From contig NZ_QJVJ01000003.1 in assembly GCF_003217775.1 (NCBI RefSeq), positions 248,001-312,000 on the forward strand: DNA of 64,000 nucleotides. The letters are read 5' to 3'. How positions within the stretch are numbered: the stretch's first letter is position 1; each line of letters begins with the position of its first letter. A program made the translations under genes and the position numbers. Below the pieces are notes generated by a model. It did not search any database. It was not told the origin of the DNA and saw nothing but the letters and a program-made list of their open reading frames with translations. The DNA is from Paenibacillus flagellatus (GTDB lineage: Bacteria > Bacillota > Bacilli > Paenibacillales > NBRC-103111). Shown here piece by piece: positions 37,046-45,457 of this stretch.

Positions 37046-40000
37046 TTAGGGCGTTACCCGCAGCGCATCGAACGAGACGAAATAGTTCGTGGATGCGCCG
37101 TTCTTGGTCCAAGCGGCTTCGATACGAAGCACATGGGGGCCGGGCGTCAGCGGACCGGTGGCATAAATTTCCTTCTGGTATTGGACGGTGGGGTTGTAGT
37201 AATCGACCGTAGCTTTGTACACCCCGTCCACATAAATCTTTGCCTTTCCATATACGTTGTTGCGGGGAGCGAAAAGCGTGGCTTCCGTCCCGTTGAACGG
37301 GATGTCCGCGTAGGCACCCTGCGTCATGCCCAGTCGCTGCGAGCCGCCGATGTGCAGCGTATTCACATATTTCGTCCAGGTTCCGGAATAGTGTACGGTC
37401 GGGTCGGTATCGTCGACGACCGTCGGATCGCCTCCGCCCACGACCGGCGCTTCCGGTTGGTACGCCCGAACTTGGTCGAAGTAGACCGTTTCGCCGTCGC
37501 CCAGCTTATCGACGTATACTTTCAATATGGCTTTGTCGACGAACGCGGCACCCCATTTGGTCGAGATATCCCAGATCGTATCGTAAGGCACCCACGTACC
37601 GGCGGCGGAAGACGCATCGACCACGGCGGAATCTCTGGATACGAGCGTTGCGCCGTTCGCGTCGAGCAGCGTCAGGTTCATGCGGATCCGGGCCTCGGAC
37701 GTCGAGGGGAAGCCGGCCGGAGTATGGAAATAAACGCGGGTGGCCAGCAGCCCCGGCTTGACGGCGAACGGCTGCGATACCGCTCCGCCCTGGTCCGCCC
37801 CGTATACCGACACGCTGACGCTGCCGTCCTTGGCTGTAGAGGGATTGGTTGCGAACTGCACCGTTCCTCTCGTGCCTTTGCGCTCCAGCGTCCAGCCGAC
37901 GACCGAACCGCCGACATTCGCTTCAAAGGAAGGATTTGCCGTTTGGTTGGACGCGTCGTCGTTCAGCGCCTTCAGCATCACTTTGGCCCAATCGCGCAGC
38001 GTCGTACGTGCGGGCGCCGTCGCATAGCTGTTCAGCTGCGTGTGCACCGGACCGTTCGGCGCCTCGCTGCGCAAGTAGTCCATCAGCTCCCAATATTCGG
38101 CGAAGTGCCAGTACGGCCAGTACAAATTGAAGCTTTGCGGCGTCAGACTTTGATTCAGGATCGCCTTGCTCAGCTTGAACTCCTCGATCAGTTGGAACCG
38201 CTTCTCGTAGTACGTTCCCGCTTGGGCGATCCGATCGAGCATCTGCAGCGCTTGCGTCGCGTTCATGACCGGCGACGGCCAGGACGAAGGCGTGTAGCTG
38301 AGCGCGGACGCTTCGTAATACTCGAACGTGCGCAGCAGCAGCTCGGCGCGCTTGATCTGCGCGGGCGTCTGCGCCTTGTCCACGACGCTCTCGAGCAGCT
38401 CGCGCATGTCCGCAATCTCGGCGGTACCGATCAGCGTCAAATAGGCGGCGCTCGGGAACCAGAAATACGAGGTGTTCTTGTACGTCTGGAACCAGCTCGT
38501 CGGCGGCACTTCCGTCGTCCAGAACTGCTCCCAGAAGTCGTAATACGCTTTCAAGTCGGGTGCGGCCGCGGGTCCCACCGCACGCTCGTACCATTCGTCA
38601 AGCAGAAGGTCGACGTCCTGATTCGGATTCCACATCAGCTTGGCGTATACCCAGTTTTTCGGTCCTTCGCCCCAGTTCGGATACGACTCCGATACAAGGC
38701 CGATTACGCTGTTCTGGCTGGCGAACTGCATATAGTCCGACATGACGTGCGAGTAGACGCGAGGCAGCGTGTAGGGCGAGCCGTAACTGTAATCGTACCA
38801 GCCCAGGTTCGCCGCCTTGGACGCCCACACCTGGGTCCTCTGCATGTCCGCGCTCTTGACGTCCGCCGCCGCCCAGCCGTAGCGGTCCTTCGTCATATAC
38901 GGAATGACGCGGTCGTTCAGCGAGAACGACGGCGGGTCCATCACTTCCCGGTAGGCGAGCAGGCCGAAATATTTGTCCGGGTGCACTTGGAGCACGCCGG
39001 CGACCACCTGATTGACCCAGGCGTAATAAATGTCCGACATGTCGTCGTAGCCGCCCGAATTTTTGCGGTGCGGATTGGCCGGATGATCGGGCGCCTGCTC
39101 GCAGAAGCCGCCCTCGTCGTTGACGCCGAGCGAGTAGTACGTTTCCCCGGGATGCTCGTTGAAGTACTTCACGATATTGTAGATCGCTTCCGTCACGGTA
39201 TCCGGATTTGAAAAGCACGGCTGCCATTTGGATGCCTTGGCGCTCTCGCTCGGGATATACGGGACGCCGTTTCGGATCGGGAAAAACTCGGGATGCGTCG
39301 TTCCGTACACGGACGGCGGGAACAGGTTGTACAGGTTATGGCCGTAATCGATTCGATCGCGAATCCGGTTGTCGCCGGCCCACCGGATGTTCTCCGGCCC
39401 GATCGAGTGGCCCGGATTGCTCATCGGGGACAGCTTCCGGGAGACGAACGCCGGCTCCTCCCGAATCAACACGTTCTGCAGCACGGACAGATTCGCCGTC
39501 TGCGGCACGTCCTCCCCGTCGGGGCCCGGCATCAGCCAGCGGACGCCGACGTAGCGCTCAAGGAATTCGTCCACGCCGAACTCCGTTCCCCAGGAGGTCG
39601 GGCCGACGATCGTAAGGCACCGCCCGTGCGACTGGATGACGAAGCCGTCTTCGTCCAGATCGACAAGCGCTCCGGCCGCTTCCGGATGGAGTCCCGTCGT
39701 CGGGCCGACGTAAATCTTGACATGTCCGTCCGGCGCCCCGCCCTGATCGTTCAGCTGCTCCTCCGTGAGGATCGGCAGGACGGCGCCCGTAGCCTTATAT
39801 ACGTAATCGACCAATTTGTCGGCCGCGGCAACCGTCCGGTCGTCCGCCGTCTCTTCGACAAGCACGACCGCATGCGTTTCGCCGTTCTGCACGATCGGCA
39901 AATCCGACGGGTCGGTGGACGCGGTTCCGACGTTCCACCCGCATAAGGCCGCACACAGCAGCAAGAACGCACCCGCGCTTCGTATTCCGATCTTTGGCAT
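37046..40000 (-). CDS. Secreted DUF4838 protein with GH67-N-like domain and C-terminal modules (copy 2)
   Basis: Exported protein of 984 residues, paralogue of the protein at 32995-35853. Signal peptide 1-28, then a GH67-N-like domain (VAAADKLVDYVYKATGAVLP; TSWGTEFGVDEFLERYVGVRWLMP), the DUF4838 core (CFSNPDTVTEAIYNIVKYFNEHPGETYYSLGVNDEGGF is one block) and C-terminal beta modules ending FVSFDALRVTP. It is longer mainly because of small insertions: a hydrophilic one near residue 305 (APDHPANPHRKNSGGYDDM) and a duplicated VVGGGDPTVVDDTDPTV linker near 860. ATG at 40000 follows GGGAG. Likely exported with the upstream binding lipoprotein gene on one transcript (25 bp gap). Confidence 0.88.
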   Translation of the reverse strand: MPKIGIRSAGAFLLLCAALCGWNVGTASTDPSDLPIVQNGETHAVVLVEETADDRTVAAADKLVDYVYKATGAVLPILTEEQLNDQGGAPDGHVKIYVGPTTGLHPEAAGALVDLDEDGFVIQSHGRCLTIVGPTSWGTEFGVDEFLERYVGVRWLMPGPDGEDVPQTANLSVLQNVLIREEPAFVSRKLSPMSNPGHSIGPENIRWAGDNRIRDRIDYGHNLYNLFPPSVYGTTHPEFFPIRNGVPYIPSESAKASKWQPCFSNPDTVTEAIYNIVKYFNEHPGETYYSLGVNDEGGFCEQAPDHPANPHRKNSGGYDDMSDIYYAWVNQVVAGVLQVHPDKYFGLLAYREVMDPPSFSLNDRVIPYMTKDRYGWAAADVKSADMQRTQVWASKAANLGWYDYSYGSPYTLPRVYSHVMSDYMQFASQNSVIGLVSESYPNWGEGPKNWVYAKLMWNPNQDVDLLLDEWYERAVGPAAAPDLKAYYDFWEQFWTTEVPPTSWFQTYKNTSYFWFPSAAYLTLIGTAEIADMRELLESVVDKAQTPAQIKRAELLLRTFEYYEASALSYTPSSWPSPVMNATQALQMLDRIAQAGTYYEKRFQLIEEFKLSKAILNQSLTPQSFNLYWPYWHFAEYWELMDYLRSEAPNGPVHTQLNSYATAPARTTLRDWAKVMLKALNDDASNQTANPSFEANVGGSVVGWTLERKGTRGTVQFATNPSTAKDGSVSVSVYGADQGGAVSQPFAVKPGLLATRVYFHTPAGFPSTSEARIRMNLTLLDANGATLVSRDSAVVDASSAAGTWVPYDTIWDISTKWGAAFVDKAILKVYVDKLGDGETVYFDQVRAYQPEAPVVGGGDPTVVDDTDPTVHYSGTWTKYVNTLHIGGSQRLGMTQGAYADIPFNGTEATLFAPRNNVYGKAKIYVDGVYKATVDYYNPTVQYQKEIYATGPLTPGPHVLRIEAAWTKNGASTNYFVSFDALRVTP

Positions 40001-40024
40001 GTTCTCGTCTCCCTTCTTGCCGGA

Positions 40025-41368
40025 TCATTTCCCGGCAAGCGATTGTATGCCCTTGTTCGTAAGCTCGTTCGCCTCGCGCAAAGCGGTATTCAGATCTTTC
40101 TCGCCCGCTACGACGCTCGTGAACGCGTTCTGTAGCGGAGTGACGGCCTGGTTGACATAAGGATCCACCACCAACGCTTCCGCATAGCTGGACGGGACGA
40201 GCGCCTTCGTGTTCTTGCCCGCCATATCCGTCGACGCCGTCCCGTAGGCGTCCCGGATCGCCTTCGACTTCAACGGCGACGGTGCTCCTTGCTTCGATTT
40301 CTCCAACTGCACCTCGTCGGACAGGATGACGGATATCGCCTTGAACGCTTCGTCCTTGTGCTTGCTGTTCGCCGAGATGAGGAAGTAGACCGGCTCGGGC
40401 TGCGGGTTAACCCCCGGAAGATCTTTGTAAGTCGGATAGGTGACCACGTCCCAGTTCAATCCTTGCGCGTCTTTAAGCGACAAGTAATCGGAGTTTTGCT
40501 GCGACAAGATCGCCACCCGCTTCTCCTTCGTGAACAGATCGAACGCCTTCACCGTCGTGGTCAGCTCCTTGTCGTAGCCGGGGAGCTGATAGAAGCGAAG
40601 GAAATTGTTGAAGATCGACTTCCACCGGTCGTTGTCGAGCGCAGCTTGGTGCGTTTTCGGATCGACCATCGCCTGGGAATACGGGTTGAGCTTGAACAGG
40701 TTGGCGACAGGCCGGGCTGCGAAGCCGTAATATTGGACGCCGCCATCCTGCCGGGTCAGCTGTCCGGCCGCCTCGTATACCTCATCCCAAGTCATGCCGT
40801 CACGCAAGTAAGGCACGCCGAACTTGTCGAACAAGTCTTTGTTGTAGTACAAGCCGAGTGTATTGACCCGAAACGGCAGCCCTAACAGCTTGCCGTTGCT
40901 CGCCTTGCGGAGCAGATCGAGCGGAGTCGACTCGAAACGGTTCAGATCGTAGCCGTACTTGTCGACCAGCTCGGTGATGTCGTAATCCAGCTTCTTATCG
41001 ACGACCGACGTGAGCGTGCTCGTCGTGGAGATGAAGATATCGATATCCGTATTCGACGTCACCATGTCCTCCAGCGTCGAGCCCTTTCCCGTGCTGATGA
41101 ACTTGAACGTATAATTCGGGTACTTCTGCTTGATGAAATTGCCGTAGCCTTGCATGAACGCATCGTAGCTCGATCCCGCGAACATGTAGTACACCGTCAG
41201 CTCCACGGGATCGTTCGCATTGTCCGTCAACGACGCCTTGGCCGCTTTGTCGCCGGCCGGAGGCGCATCGGCGCCCGGCTTCGGTCCGCCTCCGCATGCG
41301 GCGGCAATCGCAGTCAGCGCGAGCAGGACGACGAGCGTCCTGAAGCTTTTTCCCCATTTCGAAACCAT
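40025..41368 (-). CDS. Sugar ABC transporter substrate-binding lipoprotein (family 1), orphan
   Basis: Extracellular lipoprotein of 447 residues. The signal peptide ends in the lipobox ALTAIAAAC (Cys25), followed by a Gly/Pro/Ala linker. The rest is a family 1 sugar-binding fold: YPNYTFKFISTGKGSTLEDMV near the N-terminus, GLPFRVNTLGLYYNKDLFDKFGVPYLRDGMTWDE in the middle, and ISVILSDEVQLEKSKQGAPSPLKS later. ATG at 41368 follows AGGGGGTC. No permease or ATPase gene is in this locus; the two permeases at 62623-64000 are 22 kb away, so it may use a shared transporter. Confidence 0.9.
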   Translation of the reverse strand: MVSKWGKSFRTLVVLLALTAIAAACGGGPKPGADAPPAGDKAAKASLTDNANDPVELTVYYMFAGSSYDAFMQGYGNFIKQKYPNYTFKFISTGKGSTLEDMVTSNTDIDIFISTTSTLTSVVDKKLDYDITELVDKYGYDLNRFESTPLDLLRKASNGKLLGLPFRVNTLGLYYNKDLFDKFGVPYLRDGMTWDEVYEAAGQLTRQDGGVQYYGFAARPVANLFKLNPYSQAMVDPKTHQAALDNDRWKSIFNNFLRFYQLPGYDKELTTTVKAFDLFTKEKRVAILSQQNSDYLSLKDAQGLNWDVVTYPTYKDLPGVNPQPEPVYFLISANSKHKDEAFKAISVILSDEVQLEKSKQGAPSPLKSKAIRDAYGTASTDMAGKNTKALVPSSYAEALVVDPYVNQAVTPLQNAFTSVVAGEKDLNTALREANELTNKGIQSLAGK

Positions 41369-41391
41369 AGTTCGACCCCCTGTCGTTGATG

Positions 41392-43257
41392 TCAAAGTCG
41401 TTCTTCCCCCGTCGTCCCGGCTCGTTCGTATCGAAGCCGGACGACGGACAGCGGCGGCAGTAAAGTTTCCGTTCCGGCTGAACCGACCGATGACGACGCC
41501 GTCGCCGCGTCTTCCTCCCGAAACGGCGAGGCCGCGTCCGCCGCCAGCATCAGCGCCGCCGAACCGGGCCTCCCTTCCATCCCTGCCAGCTCGACAGCGA
41601 CCGACTCGCGAACGGAACGGTTCGCGATGAAGACGAAGTCGGCTTCGTCCGTCCGAACCGCCAAGACGTCAAGCTGCAACGATCCGTCGTCCAGCTGAGG
41701 CGAGTCGACCGCAATCGGCAGCACCTGCCCGGGGAAGGCCGGGCGATACAGCTCATAGAGCCCGGACACTCCGGTGGGTGAGACGTGTCCTCCGTCATTG
41801 CGAAGCATGCCCATCACGTTGATCAAATTGTAATAATGGGCCAGCTCGAGGTCCGGCGCCAATCCGGCGAAGACATGGACCATCGCGGAGAAGAACAAGC
41901 CGTGCGCCGCGTCGTCCGGCTCGAAAAAACCGAGCCCGTCCCAATGCGTCGCCTGCGTCCAGAAGTTCCATTCCGTCATGGCAACCTTGACGTCGGAGCC
42001 CGCGTCGCGGCAGTCGGCGATCAGCTGCACCAGCTTGCTTCTAGCCGATGCGGCGCCGGCCGCCGCCCGGGCGATCTGCCGCTCCGGTTCATCGAACCCG
42101 CTTCCCGGATACGTATGAATCGTCAGCACGTCGAACAAGCCGGCCCCATCCTCCAACAGCTTGTGCCGAAGCGGTGTAGCGGGACGCCCGTCCATGCCCT
42201 CACATTCGATCGCTCCCATCGCCACAATCCGCGCGCGCGGATAGTTGGACCGAACGAGAGGCACGTATTCGCGAAGCGCCTCCACATACATGTCGGCCTC
42301 CATATGAGAAGGCTCCCAGGCGCCGTACTGCTCGTTGCCCATCATGAAGTAAACTTCGGGCGGCTCCACGCCTTGCATCCGGTGCCAATCGGCGCAATAA
42401 GCCGCCAGTTCGCCGGCTTCCGCCGGTGTGCCGCTGCCGATATTGACGCTGACGAACGGCCGGATGTCCTGCTCCAGGCACATTTGCAAATAGTCCTCGA
42501 TCCCGAAGTCGTAGTCGATCCGCCACTTGAAGCACGGGTCGGGCAGCGAAGGCCTCAAGTGGACCGGCCCCGTCCCGTGGCGCCAACGGTAGCAGCTCGA
42601 GATGCTGCCGCCGGGAAACCGCACGGTCGGCAGCCGCAGCGCCCGCATCGTCTCGAGCATCGGCTCGGACACATGCCCTTCGCCGGCCGGCCGTAGATGC
42701 ACCTGGTCGAACAGCACTTGGCCGTTCGTGACGAACGTGATGAAAAATCTCGCCTCGCGGTCGTCCCGCGGAGCGTTCAGACGAGCCGTATAGCGCTTCC
42801 AGTAAGCCGCGTCGATCGTGATATCGGCTGCGTCGTACAAGGCATTCGACCGGGCGGGCGTTAGGGAAACTCGCACCGTTACCGGATGATGGCGAACCTT
42901 CGCCCACAGCTCCACCTCGAGTATCTCTCCGGCCCGCACGTACCGCCCTTTCTGCACGATTCCCCGGCCCGAGACGCCGCCGTACACGTGCACCATCTGC
43001 GACTCGGTTCCGGACAGGCTCATGCCCGGCACGAGCTTGGCATGCATGCCGCCCATATTGTGGATGATCGGGTGCCAGCCCGGAGCGATTCCGGTCAGCG
43101 CGTCGGCCGGTCCGCAAAATTTCGGATTGTTCAGCCGGTCCGAGACAAGTCCGGCATGCGTGCCTTTCACCATTTCCAAGTTGACGCCCAATATCGTGGC
43201 CGGGGCGACCGGGCCTTCTTTCCCGAGAATGGCGACCCGGGCCGTCTTCGTTTTCGT
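41392..43257 (-). CDS. GH51-like alpha-L-arabinofuranosidase family enzyme, apparent ACG start
   Basis: Cytosolic glycosidase of about 621 residues. The acid/base is in FMMGNEQYGAW (Glu308) and the nucleophile in VAMTEWNFW (Glu428); RFPGGSISSCYRWRHGTGP and a beta-rich C-terminus (LPPLSVVRLRYE) fit clan A GH51 arabinofuranosidases, although the N-terminal region diverges. A good AGGGAGGA is followed 7 nt later by ACG (43257), in frame with TKTARVAILGKEG; no ATG, GTG or TTG lies in that window. The next canonical starts (TTG 43191, ATG 43173) would cut into the conserved first strand. Either ACG is used or the start has been lost by mutation. It would act on arabinofuranosides taken up by the cell. 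Confidence 0.83.
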   Translation of the reverse strand, partial: TKTKTARVAILGKEGPVAPATILGVNLEMVKGTHAGLVSDRLNNPKFCGPADALTGIAPGWHPIIHNMGGMHAKLVPGMSLSGTESQMVHVYGGVSGRGIVQKGRYVRAGEILEVELWAKVRHHPVTVRVSLTPARSNALYDAADITIDAAYWKRYTARLNAPRDDREARFFITFVTNGQVLFDQVHLRPAGEGHVSEPMLETMRALRLPTVRFPGGSISSCYRWRHGTGPVHLRPSLPDPCFKWRIDYDFGIEDYLQMCLEQDIRPFVSVNIGSGTPAEAGELAAYCADWHRMQGVEPPEVYFMMGNEQYGAWEPSHMEADMYVEALREYVPLVRSNYPRARIVAMGAIECEGMDGRPATPLRHKLLEDGAGLFDVLTIHTYPGSGFDEPERQIARAAAGAASARSKLVQLIADCRDAGSDVKVAMTEWNFWTQATHWDGLGFFEPDDAAHGLFFSAMVHVFAGLAPDLELAHYYNLINVMGMLRNDGGHVSPTGVSGLYELYRPAFPGQVLPIAVDSPQLDDGSLQLDVLAVRTDEADFVFIANRSVRESVAVELAGMEGRPGSAALMLAADAASPFREEDAATASSSVGSAGTETLLPPLSVVRLRYERAGTTGEERL

Positions 43258-43277
43258 ACGGATTCCTCCCTTGCTCG

Positions 43278-43784
43278 TTACTCGTGATCGAAATTCAGAA
43301 TCATCAAGTACTCGCCTCGCGCGTCTTCCCCGATCGTTACGAAGCCGAATCGGCCGTACAACGACTGGGCTCTGACGTTCGTCTTGGCGGTCGTGAGCAG
43401 AATGCCGCCCTTGCCCGCCGCGCGCGCCTCGTCCACGGCAAACGCCAGCATCGCCTTGCCCAGCCCCCGGTTCTGGTAGTCGTCGGCGATCATGATGCCG
43501 AGCCACGGTACCCGTTTGCTCCAGCCCCAGAACCAAACCATTCCGATCATCGCCCCTTCCGGGGCATATTCACCGTCAACCGCCACATACCTTCGTTTGT
43601 CCGGATCGGTCGCGCTCTCCTTGGCCGCCTGTTCGGCATGCTCCCGGGTGAACGGATAATTCGGGAAGATGTCCCGCGATTCGCCGGACATGCTCTCGTA
43701 AAACCGCCGCATCCGCTCCGCGTCCGCCGGATTCATCGGACGAATCCGCGCATTGTGCGGCTTCAACAAAATTTCTTCATGCAT
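43278..43784 (-). CDS. GNAT-family N-acetyltransferase
   Basis: Acetyl-CoA-dependent acyltransferase of 168 residues. The acetyl-CoA loop is IMIADDYQNRGLGKAMLAFAVDEA (QNRGLG), preceded by a WLGIMI strand and followed by LTTAKTNVRAQSLYGRFGFVTIGE, a standard GNAT end. The substrate is unknown. The ATG at 43784 follows GGAGAA. It leads the operon GNAT, GH51, binding protein, DUF4838, nitrilase, DUF4838, in which gaps are short except around the nitrilase. It ends 20 bp before the GH51 start. Confidence 0.88.
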   Translation of the reverse strand: MHEEILLKPHNARIRPMNPADAERMRRFYESMSGESRDIFPNYPFTREHAEQAAKESATDPDKRRYVAVDGEYAPEGAMIGMVWFWGWSKRVPWLGIMIADDYQNRGLGKAMLAFAVDEARAAGKGGILLTTAKTNVRAQSLYGRFGFVTIGEDARGEYLMILNFDHE

Positions 43785-43904
43785 GTGCGCTCTTCTCCAA
43801 TTTTGGGGTAAGCCGGTTCTCGACGGCCATTCGGTTTTGAAATCGAGCCGCGCAAATTTCCGGTGCATCCCTCGCTTTTCTTATGATAGAATGTAAACAA
43901 TTTA

Positions 43905-43988
43905 AGTTCATCGCCGACGATAGTTCCGATTATACTGTCTTTCGGAGGAAGCATAGCTCACGATGTTGCGAAATGTTTCACTTTTTTG
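43905..43988. promoter_or_regulatory. AraC / GNAT divergent regulatory region
   Basis: Plus-strand TTCATC, 18 bp, TATACT (43931-43936) is a plausible araC promoter; a minus-strand TATCAT near 43890 fits the GNAT operon. The segment is duplicated at 35876-35958 (33-bp block 43956-43988). The duplicate ends exactly before the GTGGAGG ribosome-binding site of araC. Confidence 0.55.
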
Positions 43989-44003
43989 TGGAGGATGATC
44001 AAA

Positions 44004-44909
44004 ATGACACGGTTCCCCATGACGCGCAATTTGTATTCGACCGAATCGTGCTTCAACATCTCCCCGTACTTCCCGTTTCACATCGTCGTCGCAGCTTTGA
44101 CGCAGAAGTTCCCGGTGCACCGGCACGATTTTCTGGAGCTTTCCCTCGTCATCGAAGGGGAAGGCCGGCAAGTCATCAACGGTGTGACCTATCCGATGGC
44201 TCCGGGAACGTGTACGTTTCTTCTGCCGTTCCAGGTGCACGAGATCGTGCCCGGGCCGTCGAAGCCGCTCCGGCTGTACAACTGCATGTTCGATTCGGAT
44301 TTTCTGTTCCAATCGTCCGGAGCCGGATTGGGCTTGAAAGATTTGCTGTTTCCACAGGAGAAATGGGTGCCGTCGGTGCGTTTCACGGCGGAGCTTTACG
44401 AGTTCGTCAAAAGCTTGATGCACGGCATGCTGACGGAATTCGTCGGAGGGGAATTATGGAGGGACGAGCTGCTGCGGATCAAGCTGTCGGAGGTCCTCAT
44501 CCGCTTCGATCGGCAACGCAGGAGCGAATCCACCGCCGATCCCGCCAAGACGGGAGGCTCCGCGCATGCCGATTCGATCTGGTCGGTCATCCACTACATG
44601 CAGACTCATTACCAGGAACCGATCACCTTGTCGGGACTCGCCGACGTGTTCGAGCTGAACAGCTCGTGCCTGAGCGCCGATCTCAAACGGCATACCGGCC
44701 TCAATTTCGTCCGGCTTCTGCACGAGTTTCGCGTTCGCCATGCATGCAGCCTGCTCGCCTGTACGGACATGAACGTGTTCGACATCGCCTTCGAAGTCGG
44801 CTTCGGCTCCTATCCTTCGTTCCTGCGCATTTTCCGCGAGTTGAAGGGTGTTGCTCCGGGCGAATATCGTAAGCGCTTCCAAACGAACACCAACACGATC
44901 GCCACATAG
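44004..44909 (+). CDS. AraC-family regulator with cupin-type sensor domain
   Basis: Transcription factor of 301 residues. The N-terminal AraC-binding cupin (residues 20-150) shows PVHRHDFLELSLVIEGEGRQVINGVTYPMAPGTCTFLLPFQVHEI. The C-terminal double HTH has IHYMQTHYQEPITLSGLADVFELNSSCLSADLKRHTGLNF and the signature FDIAFEVGFGSYPSFLRIFRELKGVAPGEYRKRF. ATG at 44004 follows GGAGG. It is divergent from the GNAT-led glycan operon and probably activates it on sugar binding. A decayed duplicate of its C-terminus lies downstream at 45090-45317. Confidence 0.93.
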   Translation: MTRFPMTRNLYSTESCFNISPYFPFHIVVAALTQKFPVHRHDFLELSLVIEGEGRQVINGVTYPMAPGTCTFLLPFQVHEIVPGPSKPLRLYNCMFDSDFLFQSSGAGLGLKDLLFPQEKWVPSVRFTAELYEFVKSLMHGMLTEFVGGELWRDELLRIKLSEVLIRFDRQRRSESTADPAKTGGSAHADSIWSVIHYMQTHYQEPITLSGLADVFELNSSCLSADLKRHTGLNFVRLLHEFRVRHACSLLACTDMNVFDIAFEVGFGSYPSFLRIFRELKGVAPGEYRKRFQTNTNTIAT

Positions 44910-45091
44910 AGTTTTGCGTTGAACGCGGGAAAGGCCGGGTCGGGCTTAACCGGGGGCCCGATATGGCGTTCCCCCGTCCAGTAATCGATCCACTCGCCTT
45001 CATTCAAATGCACCTCGTCCGTGAAGTCCGCCGATTCGCCGAATATGTGCGCGTGAAACGGCATTTCCCCGCGCATCGCGACCAGCAAATT
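44910..45091 (-). pseudogene. Relic: fragment of a GH31-like glycosidase gene
   Basis: The minus-strand frame reads NLLVAMRGE, then EVHLNEGEWIDYWTGERHIGPP. GEWIDYWTGE is the signature near the end of GH31 alpha-glucosidase/xylosidase barrels. It has no start or stop of its own, and continues into the antisense of araC, so the gene has been truncated on both sides. It abuts the AraC relic on the other strand. Confidence 0.55.
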
Positions 45092-45317
45092 CAAACGGCA
45101 TACCAGCCTCATCTTCGTCCAGTTTCTGCACGAGGTCCGCATCCGCCATGCTTGCAGTCTGCTCGTCTGCACGGACATGAGCGTATTCGATATCGCCATC
45201 GAGGTCGGCTTCGGCTCCTATCCGTCGTTTCTGCGTATTTTCCTCGAGCTGAATGGGGTTGCTCCCGGCGAATACCGAAAGCACTACCATCCGCAGGAAG
45301 GGACGATTGCCACTTGA
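45090..45317 (+). pseudogene. Relic: C-terminal part of a second AraC gene
   Basis: 76 plus-strand codons, in frame to a TGA, read FKRHTSLIFVQFLHEVRIRH, then FDIAIEVGFGSYPSFLRIF and GVAPGEYRKHY. They match the last 75 residues of the AraC protein at 44004-44909, with high DNA similarity and a different end (HPQEGTIAT). The N-terminal three quarters are missing and replaced by the GH31-like fragment, so it is a truncated duplicate. Confidence 0.75.
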
Positions 45318-45367
45318 CGACGATTTTTTTCATATGCGGCCCGATTTACGCAACCCTGAAAATGAAC

Positions 45368-45412
45368 AAAGCCTCCGAACCGCCTCTTAATCGAGGGCCG
45401 GAGGCTTTCTTT
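45368..45412 (+). terminator. Terminator, probably bidirectional
   Basis: Stem AAAGCCTCCG (45368-45377) / CGGAGGCTTT (45399-45408) with an inner CCTC-GAGG pair, followed by CTTTTC on the plus strand and TTTGTTCATTTTC on the minus strand. It can end both the AraC side and the ceramidase-like gene. Confidence 0.85.
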
Positions 45413-45457
45413 TCGCTGCCGGAAGCGCGGTTTCAATCGATTCGGGCGAGGCCGCAA

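Noticed and set aside
35978-39211. A 1077-codon plus-strand open frame across the nitrilase and DUF4838 copy 2
   Set aside because: Antisense shadow of clear minus-strand genes, with a low-complexity Arg/Val-rich translation and no start signal.
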